Under the pieces are notes generated by a model that was given only the letters and a program-made list of their open reading frames with translations, had not been told where the DNA came from and searched no databases. From an uncultured Marinicella sp. (lineage in GTDB: Bacteria > Pseudomonadota > Gammaproteobacteria > Xanthomonadales > Marinicellaceae), in contig CANNAM010000007.1 in the NCBI GenBank assembly GCA_947502595.1, positions 1-64,000 on the forward strand: a DNA stretch of 64,000 nucleotides, given 5' to 3'. Positions within the stretch are counted from its first letter, which is position 1; each line of letters starts with the position of its first letter. The position numbers and the translations under genes are program-made. Positions 47,652-56,981 of the stretch are shown here, in pieces.

Positions 47652-48626
47652 ATGAAATCACCAGTCAGAGTCGTTGTAACGGGCGCCGCCGGCCAAATTG
47701 GCTATCAACTGCTATTCAGAATTGCTGCAGGCAACATGTTAGGTCCAGACCAGCCAGTCATTTTGCACTTACTTGAAATCCCACCAGCCATGAACGCAGT
47801 TCAAGGTGTGGTTATGGAATTAGAAGATTGTGCGTTCCCATTGTTACATGGGGTGGTGGCCACTGATGATGCCAATGTGGCTTTCAAAGACGCCAATTAT
47901 GCTTTGTTAGTTGGTGCGATGCCACGTGGTCCTGGTATGGAGCGCAGTGATTTGTTACAAGCCAATGCCAAAATTTTCTCAGTTCAAGGCAAAGCCATGA
48001 ACGACCATGCTGCCAAAGACATTAAAGTCTTGGTGGTGGGTAATCCAGCCAACACCAATGCTTTGATCGCACAGCAAAATGCACCGGGCATCAACCCTGC
48101 GCAATTCACTGCGATGACTCGATTGGACCATAACCGTGCTTTGGCGCAGTTGTCAGGTAAGTTCGATGCACAGACCAGTGACATCAAGCGCATGACCATC
48201 TGGGGTAACCATTCCTCAACCCAATACCCGGATATTTCTCAGGTACAAATTAATGGTGCTGCCTTAACAGACGTTGATCAAGACTGGTATGAGAATGATT
48301 TCATCCCAACGGTACAACAACGTGGTGCCGCAATCATTAAAGCACGTGGTGCTTCATCTGCAGCCTCAGCAGCCTCATCAGCGATTGATCATATACGCAA
48401 CTGGGCTTTGGGTACTGATGCAGGTGATTGGGTTTCTATGGCGATTCCAAGCGATGGTAGTTATGGTGTTAAGCCAGGTGTGATTTTTTCATACCCTGTG
48501 ACTTGTGCTAACGGTCAGTACAGCATCGTACAAGACCTACCAATCAGCGAATTTTCCCAAAGTCGCATTGATGCCACCGAAGCAGAGTTACGTGAAGAGC
48601 GTGCTGCTGTTGAACATTTGTTCTGA
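47652..48626 (+). CDS. mdh: Malate dehydrogenase (NAD-dependent)
   Basis: A 324-residue TCA-cycle enzyme oxidising malate to oxaloacetate. The Rossmann glycine motif is [17 protein letters not shown], the adenine-ribose loop has [12 protein letters not shown], and the substrate loop and catalytic histidine lie in [12 protein letters not shown] and [13 protein letters not shown]. The start is the ATG at 47652 after TGGAGA; the in-frame extension to 47559 crosses the probable promoter -10. The GAAGQIGY type is that of proteobacteria such as Xanthomonas and Pseudomonas relatives rather than E. coli Mdh. Confidence 0.97.
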   Translation: MKSPVRVVVTGAAGQIGYQLLFRIAAGNMLGPDQPVILHLLEIPPAMNAVQGVVMELEDCAFPLLHGVVATDDANVAFKDANYALLVGAMPRGPGMERSDLLQANAKIFSVQGKAMNDHAAKDIKVLVVGNPANTNALIAQQNAPGINPAQFTAMTRLDHNRALAQLSGKFDAQTSDIKRMTIWGNHSSTQYPDISQVQINGAALTDVDQDWYENDFIPTVQQRGAAIIKARGASSAASAASSAIDHIRNWALGTDAGDWVSMAIPSDGSYGVKPGVIFSYPVTCANGQYSIVQDLPISEFSQSRIDATEAELREERAAVEHLF

Positions 48627-48645
48627 TTAAACTGTTCGTACAGAC

Positions 48646-48677
48646 AAAAAAGCCGGTTTTTATGCCGGCTTTTTTTT
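48646..48677. terminator. Bidirectional terminator between mdh and the porin gene
   Basis: AAAAAAGCCGG, loop TTTTTAT, GCCGGCTTTTTTTT: a GC stem bordered by A- and T-runs between convergent genes. Confidence 0.88.
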
Positions 48678-48713
48678 GCCCTGAGTAGCAGTACAAACTC
48701 ATGAACAGGTGGT

Positions 48714-49928
48714 TTATTTAAATTTGAATGAAATATCTGCTTGTAAACGGTCATAAGCAGTTTGGTGGTTGGCACTTTGGTTTTTTTCTGAATCTATATA
48801 AGTCATAGCAAATGACATGTTTTTACCTAAGCCGTAACCAAATTTAAATACATGACCTGTCGCGTCGGTGTTGCCACCAGCAAAATCAGAGTCATTGAAT
48901 AAAGCATACACCGCATCTGCCTCAATATCCATGTATGCATAGCCCACACGCCAAGAACCCGCTGCTTTAACTTTGCCGTAATCAATACCAAAAGCAATGG
49001 CGCTGTCCAAGTCGTCGGCTTCGGTGTTTTGGTGGTAGCTACCAAATACTGATAGTGGCCGACCAGCCAATTCAGTTTGGTATTCCAGTAAACCTTCAAT
49101 AATATTAAAATCATTGGCGATGTTGCCAGCCTGATCTAAGGAGTTGCCACGGGCTTTGCCATCAAACAATGGTGCACTGCCTTTTAGTCCAGAGTAATCG
49201 TAATACCCAACCCCTGCTATGAAAGCAGCGCCATTGTTAATAGCGAATGACTGTCTGATTTGACCACCATACAATAAAATATCGTCTGCTGCTTTTCGTT
49301 CTTCTACCGAGAATCCGACCAAATCAGCACTGAACCCATTGCGGTTGAATTTCAATGCAAAACCTTCAGGGTTCAAGTCACCGTCCCATAACACTGGGTT
49401 TTTTTGAGGTTGATAAAAAGGGTTTTTCATTTTGCCGCCAGTAAGTGTTAATACATCATTGAGGCGCCAATCAAAATAGGCCAAGTTTAAACGCACATCT
49501 TTGGTGGAAAAAGCGTCACCCATGGTTTGATTGGTCGATACTGGGTCATCTGCACCTGAAGCGAGTTGCAAGCCAACGTTTAATTTGTCATTAACTTTGG
49601 CATTTGCACCAACCCGCAATCGTACGCGGTTTCTGGTGCGGGCCGATTTGCCTTTTTCATCTATATACTCAAAACGATCGCGCAAGTCACCACTGAAAGC
49701 CATTCTAGACGCCCAAGAAGCTTTTTGGGTATCAGCAGTCGATTGCTCAGCCACTTTTGCTGCTTTTTCATGTTCTTGTTTATTTGTCTGCGCCTGTAAT
49801 TGCTCGATTCTTTTAGCAAGCACTTTAACTTGTTGCTTTAATACAGCCATTTCATCAGCAGCAGTTTCGGCATACACTTGAGTGCCTAAAGCCAATAAAA
49901 CAGATGAGGTCAATATTTTAATTTTCAT
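48714..49928 (-). CDS. Putative phosphate-starvation porin
   Basis: A 404-residue outer-membrane beta-barrel. The signal peptide is MKIKILTSSVLLALGTQVYA. A coiled-coil (about residues 24-60, AVLKQQVKVLAKRIEQLQAQ) probably trimerises or contacts the wall. The barrel begins SGDLRDRFEYIDEKGKSART and ends with a C-terminal aromatic residue (DISFKFK), as porins do. The start at 49928 is preferred over 49979, which adds residues before the signal peptide. A Pho box lies about 45 bp upstream, and the divergent neighbours are phoR-phoB, so I infer an anion or phosphate porin role. Confidence 0.88.
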   Translation of the reverse strand: MKIKILTSSVLLALGTQVYAETAADEMAVLKQQVKVLAKRIEQLQAQTNKQEHEKAAKVAEQSTADTQKASWASRMAFSGDLRDRFEYIDEKGKSARTRNRVRLRVGANAKVNDKLNVGLQLASGADDPVSTNQTMGDAFSTKDVRLNLAYFDWRLNDVLTLTGGKMKNPFYQPQKNPVLWDGDLNPEGFALKFNRNGFSADLVGFSVEERKAADDILLYGGQIRQSFAINNGAAFIAGVGYYDYSGLKGSAPLFDGKARGNSLDQAGNIANDFNIIEGLLEYQTELAGRPLSVFGSYHQNTEADDLDSAIAFGIDYGKVKAAGSWRVGYAYMDIEADAVYALFNDSDFAGGNTDATGHVFKFGYGLGKNMSFAMTYIDSEKNQSANHQTAYDRLQADISFKFK

Positions 49929-49972
49929 GATTAAGTTGTGGTTTAAAAGAGCTGTAAATTTACATGAGTAAC

Positions 49973-49990
49973 ATGACATTTTTATGACAG
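49973..49990 (-). promoter_or_regulatory. Pho box upstream of the porin gene
   Basis: On the minus strand CTGTCAT-AAAA-ATGTCAT: two 7-bp repeats in 11-bp register, one mismatch from the E. coli consensus repeat. A TAAATT-type -10 lies about 10 bp downstream. Confidence 0.8.
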
Positions 49991-50104
49991 TGAAGTATAC
50001 GATAATGGGTTACTAGAAAAAGCTGGGTATAACTTTAAAATTTCACCAAAGAAACTAAAATCTATGCGATAAGTCAAATTGATTGGGTTAGAATACGCGG
50101 CATC

Positions 50105-51406
50105 ATGCAAAATACTCCCAGAAAAAAACAGCAAATTGGCATCGCACTGTTTGTCTTTTTGGCAGTGGTATCAGCTTTAATCAGCGGGTATTGGGCCTGG
50201 AGTTTATTGCTTTGGTTGTTTGTTTATATGCTGTGGCAGTGGTGGGAGTTTCTACAGTTCTACCAATGGTATATGAATGGTGCATCTGCAAAAGATGTGC
50301 CCCTCTGTCATGGTGTTTTCGAAGCCTTGGCCGTTCGTGTTTTACACAATAAAAAGCAAGCTAAGCAAGTCGAAAAGAAAAACAAATACCTGCTGAAGCA
50401 ATTCAATGCCACGGCCCAAGCGTTGCCTTATGCAACCATCATCCTGAATGAAAAACATGAAATTCAATGGCTGAATATAAGTGCTGAAACAATACTTGGG
50501 GTGTTGGGTAATGACTTGGGCAAAAAAGTTGATACCATTTTACGTGATCCACAGTTAACCAGTATGCTTAACAGCACCAGAAAAGACCAACATGTAAAGC
50601 TGCCACACCCTACTGAACCGGATAAAATAATTTTATTGAGGCTGATCAGATTACATGCTTACCGTTATCTTTTGGTCGGTAGGGATGTCAGTGAACAGGA
50701 GTCTTTACAAAAATCTCGCAAAGCATTTGTGGCCAATGCATCTCATGAATTAAGAACTCCATTGACAGTTATATCAGGCTACTTAGAAATGTTGCAAAAC
50801 TCAGGTCAGTTACATCAGCATTGGACTGGCCCAATCGCTCAAGCACTCGAGCAGGCACAAAGAATGAGCCTTATTATTGATGGGATGTTAAAGCTTTCAA
50901 GCATTGAGCACGACAGGCATTTGGAGTCAGTTGATCAGACCATTCGCATGCCTGAGTTATTGAACAGTATTTATAATGATGTGAGAAACAGCAGCGGTGC
51001 AAAAGAGCAGGATTTTGAAGCTGCAATAGATTCCAGTTTAAGGCTCATTGGTAATGAGTCAGAAATCACCAGCTTATGCCTCAATTTATTACGCAATGCA
51101 GTGATTCATAACAAACCAGGAACTCAAATTCGTTTGCGTTGGTTTGTTGCTGATAACCAACCCAATTTTTGGGTCATTGATAACGGTGCAGGAATTGACC
51201 CAAGCCACATGCCGCATTTAACCGAAAGGTTTTATAAGGTGACAAATGTGCAACACTTAAACCACCAAAGTACAGGTCTTGGTCTGGCAATAGCCAAGCA
51301 CATCTGTATCAAGCACGGTGCCAAATTAGACATCGAAAGCGAGGTAGGTCAAGGCAGTTGTTTTAAAGTAATTTTTCCCAGCAGCAGATTGCAAATCAGC
51401 AATTAA
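50105..51406 (+). CDS. phoR: Phosphate regulon sensor histidine kinase
   Basis: A 433-residue membrane kinase. Two N-terminal hydrophobic helices (residues 8-48) anchor it without a large periplasmic loop, as in PhoR. A PAS domain follows (ATIILNEKHEIQWLNISAET). The HisKA box has the phospho-acceptor H214 (FVANASHELRTPLTVISGYL). The ATPase domain has NLLRNAVIHNKPG, DNGAGID and TGLGLAIAKH. It phosphorylates PhoB when phosphate is scarce and is restrained by Pst/PhoU. It lies upstream of phoB, the reverse of the usual order. No clear Pho box precedes it. Confidence 0.95.
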   Translation: MQNTPRKKQQIGIALFVFLAVVSALISGYWAWSLLLWLFVYMLWQWWEFLQFYQWYMNGASAKDVPLCHGVFEALAVRVLHNKKQAKQVEKKNKYLLKQFNATAQALPYATIILNEKHEIQWLNISAETILGVLGNDLGKKVDTILRDPQLTSMLNSTRKDQHVKLPHPTEPDKIILLRLIRLHAYRYLLVGRDVSEQESLQKSRKAFVANASHELRTPLTVISGYLEMLQNSGQLHQHWTGPIAQALEQAQRMSLIIDGMLKLSSIEHDRHLESVDQTIRMPELLNSIYNDVRNSSGAKEQDFEAAIDSSLRLIGNESEITSLCLNLLRNAVIHNKPGTQIRLRWFVADNQPNFWVIDNGAGIDPSHMPHLTERFYKVTNVQHLNHQSTGLGLAIAKHICIKHGAKLDIESEVGQGSCFKVIFPSSRLQISN

Positions 51407-51411
51407 TCATT

Positions 51412-51445
51412 TTGTCACATAGTTGTCATAAAGAATGAATAGAAT
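51412..51445 (+). promoter_or_regulatory. Pho-box promoter between phoR and phoB
   Basis: TTGTCAC-ATAG-TTGTCAT (51412-51429), then exactly 10 bp, then TAGAAT (51440-51445). This is the standard layout in which PhoB replaces the -35, and it gives phoB its own autoregulated promoter. Confidence 0.85.
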
Positions 51446-51468
51446 GGCTTAATTTTCAGGCGATAAAA

Positions 51469-52161
51469 ATGGTGAAACAGACAACAATACTGGTTGTAGA
51501 AGATGACATGGCAATCAGAGAAATGATGGCATTCTCTTTGCAACAAGAAGGTTATTCGCCAGTAAAAGCCGCTTCTGCCCACGCTGCTTTGGAGTGGCTG
51601 AACCAAGGCCGTCCAGATTTGGTGATAATCGATTGGGGCCTGCCTGATATGACAGGCATTGAGTTGATTGAAGTCATCCGTCGAGATCAGCTGATTAAAG
51701 CGGTGCCAATTATCATGCTGACTGCCAGAGGAGAAGAAGCGGATAAAGTCAAAGGATTGGAGACAGGTGCTGATGACTATTTAACCAAGCCTGCATCAGT
51801 GGCTGAACTACTGGCCAGAATCAAAGCCCACTTAAGGCGCTCCAAGGGATTTGATGACAGTGAAATATTGGCTTTTGAAGCTCTAACATTAGACAGCCAA
51901 GCCCACCAGGTTAAGGTCCTTAACAACCCGATTAATTTAAGTTTAACAGAGTTTAAACTGCTTAAATTATTCCTAATGAACCCCAATAAGCTGCTAGCCA
52001 GAGAGCAGATTCTAAATCACGTATGGGGGCGTAATGTATATATTGACGACCGCACCGTAGATGTACACATACTGCGCCTACGTAAAGCATTGAAACCACA
52101 TAATTGTGAAAAAATGATTCAAACAGTCCGTGGTGCGGGATACAAATTAGTCGCGCCTTAA
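51469..52161 (+). CDS. phoB: Phosphate regulon response regulator
   Basis: A 230-residue OmpR/PhoB-type regulator. The receiver domain holds the phosphorylated Asp55 (VIIDWGLPDMTGIE), the acidic pair near the start (VVEDDMA), and Lys in DDYLTKPAS. The C-terminal winged helix reads LTEFKLLKLFLMNPNKLLAR and DRTVDVHILRLRKALKP. It binds Pho boxes and recruits RNA polymerase through sigma-70. Boxes of this type precede phoB itself, pstS and the porin gene in this window. Confidence 0.97.
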   Translation: MVKQTTILVVEDDMAIREMMAFSLQQEGYSPVKAASAHAALEWLNQGRPDLVIIDWGLPDMTGIELIEVIRRDQLIKAVPIIMLTARGEEADKVKGLETGADDYLTKPASVAELLARIKAHLRRSKGFDDSEILAFEALTLDSQAHQVKVLNNPINLSLTEFKLLKLFLMNPNKLLAREQILNHVWGRNVYIDDRTVDVHILRLRKALKPHNCEKMIQTVRGAGYKLVAP

Positions 52162-52231
52162 AACAACAGCGGGTTGTTCAGCTGAGCTGTCTTTCAGTTT
52201 AATTTATGAGGCTTGTACTGAATGTTATTGA

Positions 52232-52265
52232 ATGTCATATAAATGTAACATTGAATTCTTAAAAT
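52232..52265 (+). promoter_or_regulatory. Pho-box promoter of pstS
   Basis: ATGTCAT-ATAA-ATGTAAC (52232-52249), 10 bp, then TAAAAT (52260-52265), 30 bp before the pstS ATG. Confidence 0.8.
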
Positions 52266-52295
52266 GCAGCCACTTCTTAAATTTTTGATACTGAT

Positions 52296-53333
52296 ATGAA
52301 TACACACAAAGCATTGTTTATGGCAACGGCATTACTGACAGCCTCACAAGTTTCTGCAGAAAGTCGTGACTATATATCTGTGGTTGGCTCATCAACTGTT
52401 TATCCATTTTCTACTGTTGTTGCAGAACGGTTTGGTAAGTCTACAAACTTCAAAACGCCCAAAATAGAATCAACTGGTACAGGTGGTGGTATGAAACTGT
52501 TTTGTCAAGGCACCGGCGTTAACACACCAGATATCAGCAACGCATCCAGGCGCATCAAAGAGAGTGAATATCAAATGTGTCGTGACAATGGTGTTGACGG
52601 TGTAGTAGAAGTGTTGATTGGTTACGATGGCATTGTCGTGGCCAATGAGATCAACGCCGTTGATTTTTCATTGACCAGGGAAGATTTGTTTTTGGCCTTA
52701 GCCAAAGAAGTGCCTGGAGCAAAAGAAGGCGAGTTGATCGCCAACCCGAACCTTACATGGAAACAAGTCAACTCAGCATTACCTGATATAAAGATTGAGG
52801 TGTTGGGCCCTCCGCCAACCTCAGGTACACGTGATGCGTTTGTTGAATTGGCTATGGAAGGTGGTTGTAAGTCGCACCAATGGATCAAAGCACTTAAAGC
52901 TACTGACAAAGACCAATACAAATCGATTTGTCACAGCATTCGTGAAGATGGCGCCTATGTTGAAGCTGGGGAGAATGATAACCTGATCATCCAAAAACTG
53001 AGGAAAAATCCAAATGCATTGGGTATATTTGGCTTTTCATTCCTCGATCAAAACGCTGATTTGGTCAAAGGTTCGTTGATTGATGGCGCCAAACCTGAGT
53101 TTGAAACCATCGCAACTGGAGAGTACCCAGTGTCTAGACCATTGTACTTTTATGTGAAGAAAGCCCATGTTGGAAAAATCCCTGGTATCAGTGAGTTTTT
53201 GGCTGAGTTCACCAGTAAAAAAGCCATGGGTGATGAAGGGTATTTGACTGATAAAGGCTTGATACCTTTGGGTCAGGAGAAGTACCAAGCCGTTTACTCA
53301 AGGGTAAAGTCGCTTAAAAATATTGAATTATAA
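52296..53333 (+). CDS. pstS: Phosphate ABC transporter substrate-binding protein
   Basis: A 345-residue periplasmic protein. The signal peptide ends SQVSAES. Phosphate-binding segments are visible: VVGSSTVYPFSTVVAERFG, ESTGTGGGMKLFCQGTG, DISNASRRIKESE and GPPTSGTRDAFVELAMEGG. It delivers phosphate to PstCAB. The length and the GSSTVYPF start are those of the longer PstS subfamily common in marine gammaproteobacteria. It has a Pho-box promoter upstream and a terminator downstream, before pstC. Confidence 0.95.
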   Translation: MNTHKALFMATALLTASQVSAESRDYISVVGSSTVYPFSTVVAERFGKSTNFKTPKIESTGTGGGMKLFCQGTGVNTPDISNASRRIKESEYQMCRDNGVDGVVEVLIGYDGIVVANEINAVDFSLTREDLFLALAKEVPGAKEGELIANPNLTWKQVNSALPDIKIEVLGPPPTSGTRDAFVELAMEGGCKSHQWIKALKATDKDQYKSICHSIREDGAYVEAGENDNLIIQKLRKNPNALGIFGFSFLDQNADLVKGSLIDGAKPEFETIATGEYPVSRPLYFYVKKAHVGKIPGISEFLAEFTSKKAMGDEGYLTDKGLIPLGQEKYQAVYSRVKSLKNIEL

Positions 53334-53354
53334 GTAGTTGATTACGTTTGATTT

Positions 53355-53386
53355 AACCCACTCTTTATGGGTGGGTTGCTTTTTTT
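53355..53386 (+). terminator. Terminator between pstS and pstC
   Basis: AACCCAC, 9-nt loop, GTGGGTT, then GC and seven T. It would let most transcripts stop after pstS and make more binding protein than permease. Confidence 0.78.
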
Positions 53387-53433
53387 AGCAAGCTTAAAAC
53401 AACACATTAAATTGGATAACAACAGAGGCGATA

Positions 53434-54819
53434 GTGAGTTTAATAACACTGATATTTTTACTCTTGGTATTGGCAATGTTTACTTATTTTATTGGTAAGC
53501 AAAAAATATATGCACAGTATCAGGCGCAACCAAAGTCACCAGGCAGGCGCATACTTACCTTACCTAAGTACTTTGGTTATGTGGCAGCAATGTGGTCATT
53601 GTTTCCAGCACTTTTGGTGTGGATGCTGATTGAGTTGATTGAGGCGCCATTGATCAACCACCAAATAACAAATTACCTGGCTTCGCAGCAGATTGAGGTG
53701 GGTGAAAACTTGTCTTTGTATTTAAATGAAATAAAAAATATTGAGGCCAGTCATTTGGCTGATATTGAACCGATAAAACAAGCCATTTATCACCGTTATA
53801 CACAGTTAAACACATTGGCAAACAACAGCAAAAATGTGATTGTTATGGCGATTGCTTTGCTGATGTCCATTTATATACTTAAACGTATCAAGGTTGATAC
53901 CGCTGCCAGAAAAATTTTTGAAAAAATCATAGAGCTGATTTTATTGATGGCAGCGTCTATAGCGATTATGACCACCATCGGTATTGTGTTATCGGTGCTG
54001 TTTGAGTCGGTGCGATTTTTTGGCGAAGTTCCAGTAATGCAATTTATGTTTGGTCTGGAGTGGTCTCCGCAAACCGCAATCCGGGCAGACCAAGTGGGTT
54101 CATCAGCAGCATTTGGCGCCGTACCTTTGTTTTTGGGTACCTTATTGATATCATTCATTGCTTTGCTGGTGGCTGTGCCATTGGGCTTATTCAGTGCCAT
54201 ATATTTATCTGAATATGCTTCGGTAAAATTCAGGACTGTAGCCAAACCCATACTGGAAATTTTGGCCGGTATACCCACGGTGGTTTACGGTTTTTTTGCT
54301 GCCCTGACGGTTGCTCCTTTTATTCGCAACTTAGGTGAGTCCATAGGGTTGTCAGTGGCCTCGGAAAGTGCTTTAGCGGCAGGTTTGGTGATGGGCATTA
54401 TGATCATCCCATTTGTTTCGTCGCTGGCTGATGATGTGCTTTCTGCAGTGCCCAAAACCATGCGAGAAGGCTCTCTTGGTCTGGGAGCAACCCAGTCAGA
54501 AACAATCACAAAGGTTTTGTTGCCAGCGGCCTTACCTGGCATCGTCGGTGGCGTGTTATTGGCGGCTTCAAGGGCCATTGGCGAAACCATGATTGTGGTT
54601 ATGGCAGCTGGTTTGGCAGCCAATTTAACCGTAAACCCGTTGGCTGCAGTCACCACAGTCACCGTGCAAATTGTCACTTTATTAACCGGTGATCAAGAGT
54701 TTGATAGTGCCAAAACATTGGCTGCCTTTGCACTGGGCCTGATGCTTTTTTTAACCACTTTGGTGTTGAACATGATTGCCCTGTACGTGGTGCGTAAATA
54801 CCGAGAACAATATGAATAA
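53434..54819 (+). CDS. pstC: Phosphate ABC transporter permease PstC
   Basis: A 461-residue permease, longer than E. coli PstC (about 320) because of an N-terminal extension with two extra hydrophobic helices and an intervening soluble segment (residues 1-160). The core permease has FGAVPLFLGTLLISFIALLV, LSEYASVKFRT, LEILAGIPTVVYGFFAALTV and the EAA loop ATQSETITKVLLPAALPGIV. The start is GTG at 53434 after GAGGCG. The stop overlaps the pstA ATG by 8 bp. Extended PstC proteins are common in marine gammaproteobacteria. Confidence 0.95.
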   Translation: MSLITLIFLLLVLAMFTYFIGKQKIYAQYQAQPKSPGRRILTLPKYFGYVAAMWSLFPALLVWMLIELIEAPLINHQITNYLASQQIEVGENLSLYLNEIKNIEASHLADIEPIKQAIYHRYTQLNTLANNSKNVIVMAIALLMSIYILKRIKVDTAARKIFEKIIELILLMAASIAIMTTIGIVLSVLFESVRFFGEVPVMQFMFGLEWSPQTAIRADQVGSSAAFGAVPLFLGTLLISFIALLVAVPLGLFSAIYLSEYASVKFRTVAKPILEILAGIPTVVYGFFAALTVAPFIRNLGESIGLSVASESALAAGLVMGIMIIPFVSSLADDVLSAVPKTMREGSLGLGATQSETITKVLLPAALPGIVGGVLLAASRAIGETMIVVMAAGLAANLTVNPLAAVTTVTVQIVTLLTGDQEFDSAKTLAAFALGLMLFLTTLVLNMIALYVVRKYREQYE

Positions 54820-56086
54820 CTCTACTTTGATTAAACAAGGACTGAAGCGAAGGTACCGAAAAGAGCAGGCTTTTCGTGTACTTGGTTTGACTTCGGTTTG
54901 TATTGCATTGTTGTTTTTGGTTATCTTATTGCTTGATATAAGCAGTAAAGCATTGCCAGCATTCATACAAACTCAAATAGAGTTGACGGTTGATTTAAGC
55001 AGTGAACAGCTAGGTTTGAATAAAGACAGCTCAAATGATGAAATCAGACAAGCCGATTTTCGTGCGGTGATCAGAGCCGCCTTGTTAAAGCGATTCCCAG
55101 CAGTGACCAACAGGCAGGATAAACGATCATTGTACTCACTAGTTAGTACCGGAGCAGAATATCAACTGCTGGATTTGGTGTTGGCTGACAAAAGTTTGCT
55201 CAACCAAACATCGACTTTCATGTTGGTGGCAGATGATGATGTAGATGCTTTGATAAAAGGTGCAATTGACCGACGCTTACCTGAAAGTGACAGGCGGGTT
55301 AAAAACCAAAAACTGAACTGGATTGAAGCACTTGAAAGTGATGGTGCAGTACACAGTACTTTTAATTGGCAGTTTTTAACCAGTGGAGACTCACGAGAAC
55401 CTGAGCTGGCAGGTATAAAGGGTGCATTAATGGGGTCATTTTATACTTTGTTCATGACTTTATTGATGTCATTTCCTGTGGCCGTAGCTTCGGCCATATA
55501 TTTAGAAGAGTTTGCGCCTAAAAATCGCCTCATAGATTTGATAGAAATCAATATCAATAATTTAGCTGCGGTGCCGTCGATTGTATATGGTTTGTTGGGC
55601 TTGGCTGTGTTTATAAACCTTTTTGGTATGCCCCGATCGGCTCCCGTAGTTGGGGCTGTGGTCCTGTCATTGATGACCTTGCCCACCATTATCATTGCCT
55701 CTCGTTCTGCCATTAAGGCGGTGCCTCCCTCATTGCGAGAAGCAGCGCTGGGGGTTGGTGCATCAAAAATGCAAACCGTGTTTCATCATGTGTTGCCAGC
55801 GGCTTTACCGGGTATGCTAACCGGAACCATTATCGGCATGGCGCAAGCGCTGGGTGAAACAGCGCCGTTATTGATGATAGGTATGGTGGCCTTTATTGTA
55901 GATATTCCACAATCAATAATAGATCCAGCCACGGTATTGCCAATCCAAGTGTATTTATGGGCAGACTCTCCTGAGCGGGGCTTTTTGGAAAAAACTTCTG
56001 CTGCAATATTGGTGTTGTTGGTGTTTTTGATTGTGATGAATGCACTTGCAATCTACTTACGTAAAAAATTTGAAAAGAAGTGGTGA
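54812..56086 (+). CDS. pstA: Phosphate ABC transporter permease PstA
   Basis: A 424-residue permease, also longer than E. coli PstA, with a soluble insert after the first helix (residues about 50-190; e.g. DFRAVIRAALLKRFPAVTNR). The conserved core shows LEEFAPKNRLIDLIEININN, LAAVPSIVYGLLGLAVFINL and the EAA loop ASKMQTVFHHVLPAALPGML. The start is the ATG at 54812 overlapping the pstC end (ATGAATAA); an upstream TTG frame is rejected. It pairs with PstC to form the phosphate channel. Confidence 0.95.
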   Translation: MNNSTLIKQGLKRRYRKEQAFRVLGLTSVCIALLFLVILLLDISSKALPAFIQTQIELTVDLSSEQLGLNKDSSNDEIRQADFRAVIRAALLKRFPAVTNRQDKRSLYSLVSTGAEYQLLDLVLADKSLLNQTSTFMLVADDDVDALIKGAIDRRLPESDRRVKNQKLNWIEALESDGAVHSTFNWQFLTSGDSREPELAGIKGALMGSFYTLFMTLLMSFPVAVASAIYLEEFAPKNRLIDLIEININNLAAVPSIVYGLLGLAVFINLFGMPRSAPVVGAVVLSLMTLPTIIIASRSAIKAVPPSLREAALGVGASKMQTVFHHVLPAALPGMLTGTIIGMAQALGETAPLLMIGMVAFIVDIPQSIIDPATVLPIQVYLWADSPERGFLEKTSAAILVLLVFLIVMNALAIYLRKKFEKKW

Positions 56087-56092
56087 TATGAA

Positions 56093-56968
56093 ATGAATGA
56101 ATTGATGATGGCAAGTCCAATGGCTAGAGCCAAGTCAGAGTTAACTGGCAATCAAGTCAACGTCAGTCTGGCAGCGACGTTTGAACATACGGTGGGCACC
56201 CCATGCTGTGATAACCCCAAAATACAGACGAAGAATGTGGATGTATTTTATGCTGAGAACCATGCCATTCAGGACGTGTCCTTGGACATGGGTGCCAATG
56301 AGGTGACGGCTTTAATTGGGCCTTCAGGTTGTGGTAAATCGACGTATTTGCGTTGTTTGAACCGCATGAATGACAGCATTGATATATGCAAGGTGAGCGG
56401 TGATTTTATCCTTGATGGCGAGGATATTTATGCCAAGTCTCAAGACCCTGTCTTATTGCGCGCACGAGTAGGGATGGTGTTTCAAAAACCCAACCCATTC
56501 CCAAAATCAATCTATGACAATGTGGCCTATGGTTTAAGAATTCATGGCTTAACCCAAAACAAAGCTGAGTTAGATGACATGGTAGAGGATTCTTTGCGTA
56601 AAGCAGGTTTGTTTGAGGAAGTCAAAGACCGGCTTAATGCCGCAGGCACAAGCTTATCAGGTGGCCAACAACAAAGGCTTTGTATTGCCAGAACAATAGC
56701 CATTCAACCAGAAGTCATCCTGATGGATGAGCCTGCTTCAGCTTTAGATCCTATTGCCACAGCAAAGACAGAGGAGTTGATTGCTGAGTTGAAAGAAAAC
56801 TTCACCATAGTCATCGTGACACATTCAATGCAGCAGGCAGCCAGGGTGTCACAAAGAACTGCTTATTTCCATATGGGCAGATTAATTGAGGTGGGTGAAA
56901 CTGACCAAATTTTCACCAACCCTCAGCATGAATTAACAGAAAAATATATAACCGGCAGGTTCGGTTGA
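56093..56968 (+). CDS. pstB: Phosphate ABC transporter ATP-binding protein
   Basis: A 291-residue ATPase with Walker [10 protein letters not shown] (from residue 76), the PstB-specific [20 protein letters not shown], the ABC signature [16 protein letters not shown], Walker [14 protein letters not shown] and the H-loop [16 protein letters not shown] 45-residue N-terminal extension with TPCCDNPKI precedes the normal start of the fold. It powers PstCA. It follows pstA by 6 bp. Confidence 0.97.
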   Translation: MNELMMASPMARAKSELTGNQVNVSLAATFEHTVGTPCCDNPKIQTKNVDVFYAENHAIQDVSLDMGANEVTALIGPSGCGKSTYLRCLNRMNDSIDICKVSGDFILDGEDIYAKSQDPVLLRARVGMVFQKPNPFPKSIYDNVAYGLRIHGLTQNKAELDDMVEDSLRKAGLFEEVKDRLNAAGTSLSGGQQQRLCIARTIAIQPEVILMDEPASALDPIATAKTEELIAELKENFTIVIVTHSMQQAARVSQRTAYFHMGRLIEVGETDQIFTNPQHELTEKYITGRFG

Positions 56969-56981
56969 TAAAGAGTAATGT

